Source of the DNA: Candidatus Odinarchaeota archaeon
GTDB lineage: Archaea; Asgardarchaeota; JAGGXT01
Direction: 5' to 3'
Assembly (NCBI GenBank): GCA_021162905.1
Contig: JAGGXT010000238.1
Coordinates: 1-8,094, forward strand
Length of the DNA stretch: 8,094 bases
Under the pieces are notes generated by a model. The model was not told the DNA's origin. It saw only the letters and a list, made by a program, of their open reading frames with translations, and did no database searches. The stretch's first letter is position 1. Every line of letters starts with the position of its first letter. The position numbers were made by a program, and so were the translations under genes. This document shows positions 1-5,945 of this stretch, one piece after another.

Positions 1-46
1 TCTTTTTGATCTCATTTCTTAATTTTTCTATTTCTTGATATTCCAA
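1..46 (-). CDS. N-terminal fragment of a helix-rich protein, cut by the window edge
   Basis: This is an open frame running off the left edge of the window. It would start at a TTG codon (46-44) and read MEYQEIEKLRNEIKK before the sequence ends. A GAGGG Shine-Dalgarno-like motif (56-53 region) lies six bases before the TTG, which is why I prefer it to the nearby ATG at 58-56; that ATG's frame stops after 15 codons. The visible residues are almost all charged or helix-forming with a heptad-like pattern, so a coiled coil or long helix is possible. It starts 19 bases after the stop of the small membrane protein gene and would be co-transcribed with it. No function can be assigned from 15 residues, and the start is uncertain. 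Confidence 0.4.
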   Translation of the reverse strand, partial: MEYQEIEKLRNEIKK

Positions 47-65
47 AATAATCCCTCATAATGAT

Positions 66-296
66 TTAAAATAATAAAGCTAAATGAACTGCAACAAAAA
101 ATATTGTATATCCAAAGCTTAGAGAAATTATAAGTATCGCAATCACTACTTTCTTTATTGAAAAACGCTCACTATACTCAACATGATAAATTAACCATAT
201 TGATGCAAAAATGCCTATTATGAAAATCGCTAATACAATATAAGGAATCAGCCAAGGACCTAATTTTGGTAACCACTCTGGCCAACTTATTTGCAT
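66..296 (-). CDS. Small two-helix membrane protein of unknown function
   Basis: A 76-residue protein with two strongly hydrophobic segments, at about residues 16-38 and 49-74, joined by a short charged loop (HVEYSERFSIKK). The N terminus is amphipathic and tryptophan-rich (MQISWPEWLPKLGPW). Little lies outside the membrane, so a structural or accessory membrane subunit is more likely than an enzyme. An in-frame ATG two codons earlier (302-300) abuts the GGAGGT motif at 308-303 with no spacing, whereas the ATG at 296-294 has the usual six-base spacing; I therefore use the second ATG. The gene follows the SAM synthetase on the same strand after about 87 bases and is followed closely by a truncated helix-rich gene, which may be its functional partner. 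I do not recognise the family. Confidence 0.65.
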   Translation of the reverse strand: MQISWPEWLPKLGPWLIPYIVLAIFIIGIFASIWLIYHVEYSERFSIKKVVIAILIISLSFGYTIFFVAVHLALLF

Positions 297-336
297 GATC
301 ATACCTCCATTTTAAAGTCATATAGTAGTATCGTTT

Positions 337-364
337 TGATAAAAAGAAATGTATTTTCTTATCA
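337..364 (-). terminator. Weak inverted repeat with T-rich arm behind the SAM synthetase gene
   Basis: Read on the minus strand, TGATAAGAA and TTTTTATCA can pair over nine positions (one G-T) around an A/T-rich loop, and the 3' arm is preceded by TTTC, giving a T-rich tract typical of archaeal termination sites. It sits 20-47 bases after the SAM synthetase stop. The same T-rich arm could instead serve as the TATA-like element for the small membrane protein gene, so the assignment is tentative. Confidence 0.3.
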
Positions 365-383
365 ATTTTTTGTTATAATAAAT

Positions 384-1610
384 TTAAAACAGTCTTATCT
401 TTCCTTCAACAAGCTCATTTGTTAATTTTGTAGCATTTGCAACCTCACTTTCAACTAGGGAGGATATTTCTGATTTGATAACATTCCACTTCTCAGGGCT
501 ATTTACTCTTATAGAAACACTTACTACTTGTGGTTGAGTGATAGGCTTTCCTATTTGACTTAGGATTTCAACGTATGCTTCATCTACATACTCAACTTTC
601 TCTATAATTTGATTAGCAATTCTATTAGCAAGTACTGTATATATCTTCCCAACATGATTTACAGGGTTCTTCCCCGCTGTCGCTTCAAGTGTCATGGGCC
701 TAAACGGTGTAATTAAACCATTAACTCTATTTCCTCTACCTACTTGGCCATCATCACCAGCCTCAGAACTAGTCCCAGTAACGGTAAGATATACGGATGG
801 ATTTTCTGGATCTACTATATCAGCAGTATTTACGAATATCTTCACCTCATACTCTGGAACAAGCTTAGCTGATAGATCTTTAACTTTCTCGATTATTCTA
901 TCTTTAACATCTAAATAATGATCCAAATTAGGTATTAGTGATGCTATAGTAGCTACAGCTATTGTTAAATTCACAGTATTTCCTCTTCGTAATCCCATAA
1001 CCTTAATATCTTCCCCTATTTCGGGAATTTCTTTTTTTACGTCCTTTGAGTTTAGTAACGTTTCTGTTTCTAGGACTAGTTTTTCCAAGGGGGATAAGGG
1101 AGCAAACGATACGCCTACAGAAGTATCATTTGCTAAAGGTGCTTCACTTTTCGCATTAAAGATCGCACGAAGATCTTGCGATCCAGAACGAACTTTATAG
1201 TCTGGCATTATATGTAGATCTGGATCTAAAAACCTGAAGTTCCTTTTTATATAATCACGTATAGCAGATAGTATTATTGGCCCGACTGGAACTTCTACTT
1301 CGCCACCATCTTCAAGTCTTACACGATTAGTAACCCTACCAACTACTAAAATATAGATAGGATCTAGAACATCGCCGCCTCCAAAGTCAACTTGAACCGA
1401 GCCTCCAACCAAGACTGCTTTATCAACATTGTGATGCAATATAGTCCCAAATTGTTCTATGTAATATTTACTTAACCTTCTGCTAACTTCGTCAACTATA
1501 GCATCACATATCGTATCTGGATGTCCAATTCCCTTACGTTCTACGATCTCAATGTCTCTTTTACTTACAGGTACATCGGTTAATTGTGTAATGTCGACAA
1601 AATCCATCAT
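384..1610 (-). CDS. mat: Archaeal-type S-adenosylmethionine synthetase
   Basis: This enzyme makes S-adenosylmethionine from methionine and ATP in the cytoplasm, supplying methyl groups for RNA, protein and lipid modification. The sequence matches the archaeal MAT family, which is distinct from bacterial and eukaryotic MetK. Visible conserved blocks are [13 protein letters not shown] (24-36), [12 protein letters not shown] (59-70), [11 protein letters not shown] (141-151), [16 protein letters not shown] (161-176), [20 protein letters not shown] (279-298) and [15 protein letters not shown] (310-324). At 408 residues it has the length expected for the family. The frame is open for 25 more codons upstream, but those residues are not family-like. 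A GGTGATC motif (1620-1614), complementary to the 16S rRNA tail, lies just before the two adjacent ATG codons at 1610 and 1607, so I start at 1610; starting at 1607 would remove one methionine. It lies downstream of the 250-residue gene on the same strand. Confidence 0.96.
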   Translation of the reverse strand: MMDFVDITQLTDVPVSKRDIEIVERKGIGHPDTICDAIVDEVSRRLSKYYIEQFGTILHHNVDKAVLVGGSVQVDFGGGDVLDPIYILVVGRVTNRVRLEDGGEVEVPVGPIILSAIRDYIKRNFRFLDPDLHIMPDYKVRSGSQDLRAIFNAKSEAPLANDTSVGVSFAPLSPLEKLVLETETLLNSKDVKKEIPEIGEDIKVMGLRRGNTVNLTIAVATIASLIPNLDHYLDVKDRIIEKVKDLSAKLVPEYEVKIFVNTADIVDPENPSVYLTVTGTSSEAGDDGQVGRGNRVNGLITPFRPMTLEATAGKNPVNHVGKIYTVLANRIANQIIEKVEYVDEAYVEILSQIGKPITQPQVVSVSIRVNSPEKWNVIKSEISSLVESEVANATKLTNELVEGKIRLF

Positions 1611-1652
1611 TATGATCACCTTTAAATTGAAACTATATGAAAAACTATGACT

Positions 1653-1680
1653 CAATAAATAAATTTTTTGTATAAATATA
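1653..1680 (-). promoter_or_regulatory. mat: Candidate TATA region for the SAM synthetase gene
   Basis: On the minus strand this stretch holds two TATA-like sequences, TATATTTATA (1680-1671) and ATTTATTTATTG (1664-1653). These would place transcription starts roughly 40 or 22 bases before the chosen ATG. Either would leave the GGTGATC ribosome-binding motif inside the leader. Assignment is by position and composition only in a region that is AT-rich anyway. Confidence 0.35.
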
Positions 1681-1683
1681 ATC

Positions 1684-1709
1684 AAAAAAATTACTCAGAG
1701 TAATAAAAA
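1684..1709 (-). terminator. Oligo-T terminator candidate behind the 250-residue gene
   Basis: Within 31 bases after the stop codon at 1715 the minus strand carries T5 (1709-1705) and T7 (1690-1684) runs. Archaeal RNA polymerase can terminate at such U-tracts. The two runs flank a perfect short palindrome, which could add a hairpin or be an operator for the next gene. Confidence 0.3.
1691..1703. promoter_or_regulatory. Perfect 6+1+6 palindrome upstream of the SAM synthetase promoter
   Basis: The sequence TTACTC-A-GAGTAA is a perfect inverted repeat with a one-base centre. It lies between the stop of the 250-residue gene and the TATA-like region of the SAM synthetase gene. The position suits an operator for a dimeric regulator or an activator site, but a chance palindrome or a tiny terminator hairpin cannot be excluded. 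Confidence 0.25.
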
Positions 1710-1714
1710 TAGTA

Positions 1715-2467
1715 TTATGCCTTAAATGGATATTCTATTTTATATTTTGAATCATCAAACTCAATAGTTCTTATAAGTTTTCCTATTCTAATAGCTTTTT
1801 GTCTTTTTATACTAGCACTGGAATCTTTATACTCAGGTGGTATTTCCAGTTTAGTAACAACTATCTTGTGCCTTAATGTGAATTTGTTAATATCAGTTAT
1901 TTTGTCCTTAAAGTCGGGTGCTATTTCATTTAATATGATGCTATTAATTTCTTCAGAGGGGGGAACAATCAACTTAACAAAATCAAGCGCTACTGAAACA
2001 TCAGCTGATGATTTTGACGGTTTAGGAAAAGATGTTTTACAGGTAATCTTAAGCGTTCTTGCTACCTTTTTATCTAATGGAGTTATAGTTAGGAATAGAT
2101 ATTCCTCATAGAGCATTTTTGAAATTAGTTCCTTTAATTTTTCTTTATTTAGTATTGTTTCCACTTTCACTTCATACAATAATTCTTTAGATTTCATTGG
2201 TTGAATTCCAAAGTTTCTCAGAAAGTCTGTATAGTCTTTATGACTATATATTTTCCCAGAAATCTTATAGTCGCACTCTTCTAAATTTCTAACAAATATA
2301 TCCATTAGCAAAGATTCGTATCCGAAAGACCCAGAGAACGTAACCTTATTTTTCGATATATTTACTTGTAATACTGGACCTTCGAATTCTCCACGGCCAT
2401 ACTTTACAAATTCTCTATGTACCCCTTCATCGATTTTATTCATAATTATTTTTGTGATATAATGCAT
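1715..2467 (-). CDS. Unrecognised, probably archaea-specific 250-residue protein between Rli1 and SAM synthetase genes
   Basis: I do not recognise a named family. The protein is soluble, with no signal peptide or membrane segment, and is rich in lysine, glutamate and beta-branched residues. Segments that look like conserved motifs are HREFVKYGRGEFEGP (17-31), SGSFGYESLL (45-54), CKTSFPKPSK (143-152) and the basic KRQKAIRIGKLIRTIEF (221-237). The alternation of short beta-like and helical stretches suggests two alpha/beta domains split near residues 95-110. An AGGAGG motif (2480-2475) seven bases before the ATG supports the start at 2467 over the internal methionine at residue 9. It lies 59 bases behind Rli1 and is read in the same direction. 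A link to translation or RNA is only suggested by that neighbour and by the basic patches. The gene is clearly real; its function is open. Confidence 0.85.
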   Translation of the reverse strand: MHYITKIIMNKIDEGVHREFVKYGRGEFEGPVLQVNISKNKVTFSGSFGYESLLMDIFVRNLEECDYKISGKIYSHKDYTDFLRNFGIQPMKSKELLYEVKVETILNKEKLKELISKMLYEEYLFLTITPLDKKVARTLKITCKTSFPKPSKSSADVSVALDFVKLIVPPSEEINSIILNEIAPDFKDKITDINKFTLRHKIVVTKLEIPPEYKDSSASIKRQKAIRIGKLIRTIEFDDSKYKIEYPFKA

Positions 2468-2511
2468 TGTTTTTCCTCCTTAAATCGTACACAAGGTAAA
2501 TAGCACTTTCC

Positions 2512-2524
2512 AGATATATTAAAA
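2512..2524 (-). promoter_or_regulatory. Candidate TATA box for the 250-residue gene
   Basis: The minus strand reads TTTTAATATATCT immediately after the Rli1 stop codon. Its centre lies about 50 bases before the ATG at 2467, which would give a leader of about 25 bases holding the AGGAGG motif. The box is part of an imperfect 16-bp palindrome (GATAT...ATATC, 2513-2528). The evidence is position and composition only. Confidence 0.35.
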
Positions 2525-2526
2525 TA

Positions 2527-4341
2527 TCAGTTTTCTTCCTCTTCTGGTAATCCAGTTAGTGCAACATAATAAAATTCTCCAATTTGCTTTTGATACCTGT
2601 CAAGCCTTGATCCCTCTTTATTAACTCTCGGTCTCCCTGTTTGAGGATCTCTTCTAAATGTTATATCTACATCTTTAAGGAACTTGTTCATAGCCGTTCT
2701 TAGATCTAATGGTGTTGTAGCAAATCCTTCCATAGCTGGTTTGCCCGAAAATACTATCATACTATCGCTTATTAAGTCCTGAACTATTAAATCATGTTCT
2801 ACTACAAAGGCAGCGGCATCTCTACTCTTAATTACTCTTCTTACGATTTTTGCCATTGCAAATCTTTCTTCTACATCAAGATACGCACTTGGCTCATCCA
2901 AGAGATATAAATCAGCATCCCTGCCAAGAGTTGCAGCAATAGCAACTCTTTGTAACTCTCCACCACTGAGGGTCTTTATATCTTGATCCATAATTCTTTC
3001 TATACCAAGGGGACGCAACACCATAGTAAGATACGATGTATCATGTAGCTTATCACCAACTACTTTTCGTAAGAACATTCTAACTGATCCGCTAAAGTCT
3101 GCTTTAAGATACTGAGGTTTGTATGCAACTTTAAGTCCTTCTAATTTTAATTCTATGTTATCTGGTTTTATAATACCAGCAAGAAGCTTAACAAATGTCG
3201 TTTTACCTATTCCATTAGGTCCAAGTATTCCTATTATCTCACCCTTGTGAATTACTCCTGCAGATGTATGAAGTGTAAAACCATCAAGACTTTTTATCAA
3301 CTCCGGATATTCTAGTAAGATATCTTCTGAGGACCAAGAACTTTCAAGAGACGCAGTTACACTAAAGCGTATTGGTTCATCTCGAAATCTGATATTTTCT
3401 TCGGGTATCATTCCATCTAAATAGATATTTATTCCATTCCTTACTGAATAGGGAAGTGAAATAATACCATATGCCCCTGGCCTACCATAAACTATAGAAA
3501 CATAGTCAGATAGATAATCTAGAACGGCTAAATCATGCTCCACTATAATTACAGTTTTTCCAATGGTAGAAAGGCTATGTATAAGTTTAGCAACACGAAT
3601 TCTTTCTCTCACATCTAAATAACTTGACGGCTCGTCGAATATATAAACATCAGCATCTCTTAAGAAAACAGCAGCTATTGCTATTTTTTGCAACTCTCCA
3701 CCAGAGAGTAAAGAAACTTTTCTATCCCAGATGTTTGTAAGTTCAAGAATGTCTTTAATCTCATCAATTTTTCCTCTTTCATCAGCTTTCTGTAAAAGTT
3801 CATTTACATTCCCTTTAATAACTGAAGGTATTTCTGTTATATACTGTGGTTTAAAAACAACTTTCAATTTGTCATTTGCTAATCTTGTAAAGTAAGCCTG
3901 TAACTCACTTCCCTTAAAATATTCTATAATTTCATCCCAATCTGGAGGGCTCTCATAATTCCCTAGATTAGGTTTGATTTTTCCAGCAAGTATTTTTAGC
4001 GCTGTAGATTTACCAGCACCATTAGGGCCTATTAAGCCAGAAACCTTTCTAAATTTAGGAACTATCATTCTATATAATCTAAACATATTTGGCCCATATT
4101 GGTGAACTATACCCTCTTTGAATTCTTCAGGTAGGTTAATTATCGTTATAGCCTTAAATGGACATTTCTTTACACATATACCGCAACCAATACATAAGGT
4201 CTCTGATATTATAGGATACCCATCCTCACCAAAAGTAATACAAGAACTGCCAACTCTAACTACTGGACAGAAACGATAACATTCTTTCTGACAATCTTTG
4301 AATTTACACTTGTCTCTGTCAATAACCGCTATTCTTACCAT
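2527..4341 (-). CDS. rli1: ABCE1/Rli1 ribosome-recycling ATPase
   Basis: Twin-ATPase protein that splits ribosomes into subunits after termination, together with aRF1/Pelota, and remains on the small subunit. The N terminus carries two Fe-S motifs: C12, C17, C21, C25 followed by Pro, and C50, C53, C56, C60 followed by Pro. NBD1 has Walker A GPNGAGKS (105-112), Q-loop Q166, signature LSGGELQ (212-218), Walker B with D236/E237 and switch H269. A hinge including GINIYLDG and ENIRFR follows (about 290-322). NBD2 has GPNGIGKT (374-381), Q410, LSGGELQ (458-464), D482/E483 and H516. The C terminus has the family motif GRPRVNKEGSRLDRYQK (569-585) and a short acidic tail. At 604 residues it is full length with all key residues present. 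GGAGGT lies five bases before the ATG. It is 54 bases downstream of the asparaginase gene. Confidence 0.98.
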   Translation of the reverse strand: MVRIAVIDRDKCKFKDCQKECYRFCPVVRVGSSCITFGEDGYPIISETLCIGCGICVKKCPFKAITIINLPEEFKEGIVHQYGPNMFRLYRMIVPKFRKVSGLIGPNGAGKSTALKILAGKIKPNLGNYESPPDWDEIIEYFKGSELQAYFTRLANDKLKVVFKPQYITEIPSVIKGNVNELLQKADERGKIDEIKDILELTNIWDRKVSLLSGGELQKIAIAAVFLRDADVYIFDEPSSYLDVRERIRVAKLIHSLSTIGKTVIIVEHDLAVLDYLSDYVSIVYGRPGAYGIISLPYSVRNGINIYLDGMIPEENIRFRDEPIRFSVTASLESSWSSEDILLEYPELIKSLDGFTLHTSAGVIHKGEIIGILGPNGIGKTTFVKLLAGIIKPDNIELKLEGLKVAYKPQYLKADFSGSVRMFLRKVVGDKLHDTSYLTMVLRPLGIERIMDQDIKTLSGGELQRVAIAATLGRDADLYLLDEPSAYLDVEERFAMAKIVRRVIKSRDAAAFVVEHDLIVQDLISDSMIVFSGKPAMEGFATTPLDLRTAMNKFLKDVDITFRRDPQTGRPRVNKEGSRLDRYQKQIGEFYYVALTGLPEEEEN

Positions 4342-4384
4342 AAAAAACCTCCAAAAGATACTCTAAAGAAAACAAGAACAGTGT

Positions 4385-4397
4385 AAATTTAAAATTT
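4385..4397 (-). promoter_or_regulatory. rli1: Candidate TATA box for rli1
   Basis: The minus strand reads AATTTTAAATTTAC around the asparaginase stop codon. The AT box centres about 50 bases before the rli1 ATG, leaving a leader of roughly 20-25 bases with the GGAGGT motif. This would let rli1 be transcribed independently of the asparaginase gene. It is weak evidence in an AT-rich genome. Confidence 0.28.
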
Positions 4398-5334
4398 ATG
4401 AAAGATTGTATTTTATCCCTGCTCTCACTTTTTCATCTTTTTCAGTCATTACTGCCCAACCTAGATTCTTAGTCAAATGTCCTATTCCTATTTCACCATT
4501 TCGGTCTATAACTATCACACCAAACTGAGGCTCAGAAATCCTCCTTTTTGCTACTTCAAATACTAATTTTATAGCATTGGTTGGAGAAAGACCTTGAATA
4601 ATAAGAGAGTTTATTCTGCACGCTACAGCAAGTTTAACTATATGTTCACCTATTCCAGTAGCGCTAATAGCAGCACCCTCATTATCTGCATATGTCCCGC
4701 ATCCGATTAATGGTGTATCTCCTATTCTTCCTGGAAGTTTTAAAGTTAAGCCACCAGTTGATGTAGCAGCTGCTAAATTGCCATCAGAGTCGATAGCTAC
4801 AGCACCAACAGTATCAAAGAACATGCCCATCTCTTTTAATAGCTTGTAGTTTTTAGATAAATAGCTTAAATTGTTTTTCGAAAATTTATCCTTAAGTTCC
4901 ATCCACTTTTCTCTTGACCGTGGCGAGATTAAATTTTCCTCTAATGGAATTTTAAATTTATTAGCTAGTTTTTCTAAGAAATCTCCTGCGATGAGGACGT
5001 GATCTGTTTTCTCCATAATTATCCGAGCTAAAGATATGGGATATTTTATTCGCTTGGCAAGTGCGACAGCACCACAATTTAAAGTACGCCCATCCATTAT
5101 TGCCGCATCCATTTCTATATGACCATTTATATTTAAAGCAGAACCATACCCCGCATTAAATACAGGGTTTTCTTCTAGCTCTTTTACAGCTGCTTCGACA
5201 GCATCAAGAGCAATACCACCGCTTTTTAGTATTTCGTACCCAATCTCAGCTGCTTTGCTAACACCTTTTAGTACACTATTAACATATTTTTCTTTAATCC
5301 TTCCAGCTCCACCATGTACTACTATTCTATGCAT
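4396..5334 (-). CDS. Type-2 L-asparaginase / beta-aspartyl peptidase (Ntn-hydrolase, isoaspartyl dipeptidase)
   Basis: Member of the N-terminal-nucleophile plant-type asparaginase family. Such enzymes hydrolyse asparagine and beta-aspartyl (isoaspartyl) dipeptides and become active by self-cleavage before a threonine. The cleavage site is visible as FFD|TVGAVA with catalytic Thr175. Supporting motifs are HGGAG (7-11), NPVFNAGYGSALN (56-68), EMDAAIMDG (74-82), TSTGGLTLKLPGRIGDTPLI (191-210) and SATGIGE (224-230). The 312 residues match the family's length, and cleavage would give chains of about 174 and 138 residues. The residue two before Thr175 is Phe where many relatives have His. GAGGTG lies eight bases before the ATG. 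There is no signal peptide, so it should be cytoplasmic. It heads the leftward gene string and is divergent from the 128-residue gene. Asparaginase versus isoaspartyl-peptide preference cannot be read from the sequence. Confidence 0.93.
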   Translation of the reverse strand: MHRIVVHGGAGRIKEKYVNSVLKGVSKAAEIGYEILKSGGIALDAVEAAVKELEENPVFNAGYGSALNINGHIEMDAAIMDGRTLNCGAVALAKRIKYPISLARIIMEKTDHVLIAGDFLEKLANKFKIPLEENLISPRSREKWMELKDKFSKNNLSYLSKNYKLLKEMGMFFDTVGAVAIDSDGNLAAATSTGGLTLKLPGRIGDTPLIGCGTYADNEGAAISATGIGEHIVKLAVACRINSLIIQGLSPTNAIKLVFEVAKRRISEPQFGVIVIDRNGEIGIGHLTKNLGWAVMTEKDEKVRAGIKYNLS

Positions 5335-5369
5335 AAGAACTACACCTCAATGTTGTGACGTTTTTCGTT

Positions 5370-5386
5370 TTTAATATAAAAATATT
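5370..5386 (-). promoter_or_regulatory. Candidate promoter (TATA box) for the asparaginase gene
   Basis: The minus strand reads AATATTTTTATATTAAAAA, a good TATA-like element centred about 45 bases before the ATG. The inferred transcription start near 5350 would give a short leader with the GAGGTG motif. It lies in the divergent intergenic region shared with the rightward 128-residue gene. Confidence 0.45.
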
Positions 5387-5416
5387 TGAATGTAGCGCGT
5401 TGATTACTCCTCAATG

Positions 5417-5428
5417 TTTAATATTTTT
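5417..5428 (+). promoter_or_regulatory. Candidate promoter (TATA box) for the 128-residue gene
   Basis: TTTAATATTTTT resembles an archaeal TATA box. A start about 25 bases further on would fall near 5447-5450, just before the palindrome at 5451-5462, giving a leader of about 26 bases that contains GAGGTGA. It is about 40 bases from the opposing TATA box of the asparaginase gene, so the two promoters are back to back. Confidence 0.4.
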
Positions 5429-5450
5429 AAGTTCTAAAAAGAAAAGTAAT

Positions 5451-5462
5451 ATGTTATAACAT
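5451..5462. promoter_or_regulatory. Perfect 12-bp palindrome at the presumed transcription start of the 128-residue gene
   Basis: ATGTTATAACAT is a perfect palindrome with no spacer. It lies directly downstream of the expected transcription start and just before the GAGGTGA ribosome-binding motif (5463-5469). An operator bound by a dimeric repressor at this place would block initiation. Because it is AT-only apart from one G-C pair per arm, chance is a real alternative. Confidence 0.25.
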
Positions 5463-5475
5463 GAGGTGAGAATGT

Positions 5476-5862
5476 ATGAGTAGGAACTATGACAAATTTA
5501 GCGAAGACTACTGGAAAGGTGTCGTGGACGCGTTATCACTTATCGAAGATTTTATTTATTGGCAGAGAGAGCATCCAGATGAAAGTAAAGATATCTTAGA
5601 ATTCGTTCAAGAATGTATCAGTGAGGTTAGGAAAAAAATAGGCCCTTCTCTTCTTGACATATTAGGAATTTCCTTTGCTAAGAAGAGAAAAGAGGAAATT
5701 AAAGAAACAGAGGAGACTACCCTATATGTAGAAAGTGCTCCAACAAAAGAAAGTGGGACACAACAGGAAATTCAAAAGGGAGGAGAGACTGCAGGATCAA
5801 GCGATAATGAGATAATTTCAGAAATTGATAAGTTAGACTTAGATTTAGATGACACAGGATAA
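5476..5862 (+). CDS. Small soluble protein with helical N-terminal half and acidic tail, function unknown
   Basis: A 128-residue protein I cannot assign to a family. Residues 8-56 (from FSEDYWKGVVDALSLIEDFI to VRKKI) look like two amphipathic helices joined at HPDES, followed by a short hydrophobic stretch GPSLLDILGISF (56-67) and a basic patch KKRK (69-72). Residues 73-112 are low-complexity, rich in Glu, Thr, Ser and Gly, and probably disordered. The protein ends in an acidic-hydrophobic motif, ISEIDKLDLDLDD (114-126). A helical head, a flexible linker and an acidic terminal motif suggest an adaptor with a docking tail. The start is fixed by GAGGTGA six bases upstream; an earlier ATG at 5472 meets a stop after two codons. 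It stands alone between a divergent promoter and a T-rich tract. There is no membrane segment. Confidence 0.75.
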   Translation: MSRNYDKFSEDYWKGVVDALSLIEDFIYWQREHPDESKDILEFVQECISEVRKKIGPSLLDILGISFAKKRKEEIKETEETTLYVESAPTKESGTQQEIQKGGETAGSSDNEIISEIDKLDLDLDDTG

Positions 5863-5879
5863 CTAAATAGATAATAAGA

Positions 5880-5900
5880 TTTCTTCTTTTTATATTTCTT
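5880..5900 (+). terminator. T-rich terminator candidate behind the 128-residue gene
   Basis: TTTCTTCTTTTTATATTTCTT begins 17 bases after the TAA stop and matches the oligo-U type of archaeal terminator, without a hairpin. The middle part, TTTTTATATT, could alternatively be a TATA element for a rightward transcript of the structured element that begins near 5946. Confidence 0.4.
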
Positions 5901-5945
5901 GTTACAATTAACAAAATAAACAAAATAAAAAAGAAAGCAGTCATC

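Noticed and set aside
694..918. Open frame of 74 codons antisense to the SAM synthetase gene
   Set aside because: It lies wholly within a strongly conserved gene, has no ribosome-binding motif and no recognisable content; it is a shadow frame.
1611..1685. 25 extra in-frame codons upstream of the SAM synthetase start
   Set aside because: They encode a hydrophobic stretch not seen in the family, begin without a ribosome-binding motif, and overlap the probable promoter. GGTGATC just before the ATG at 1610 fixes the later start.
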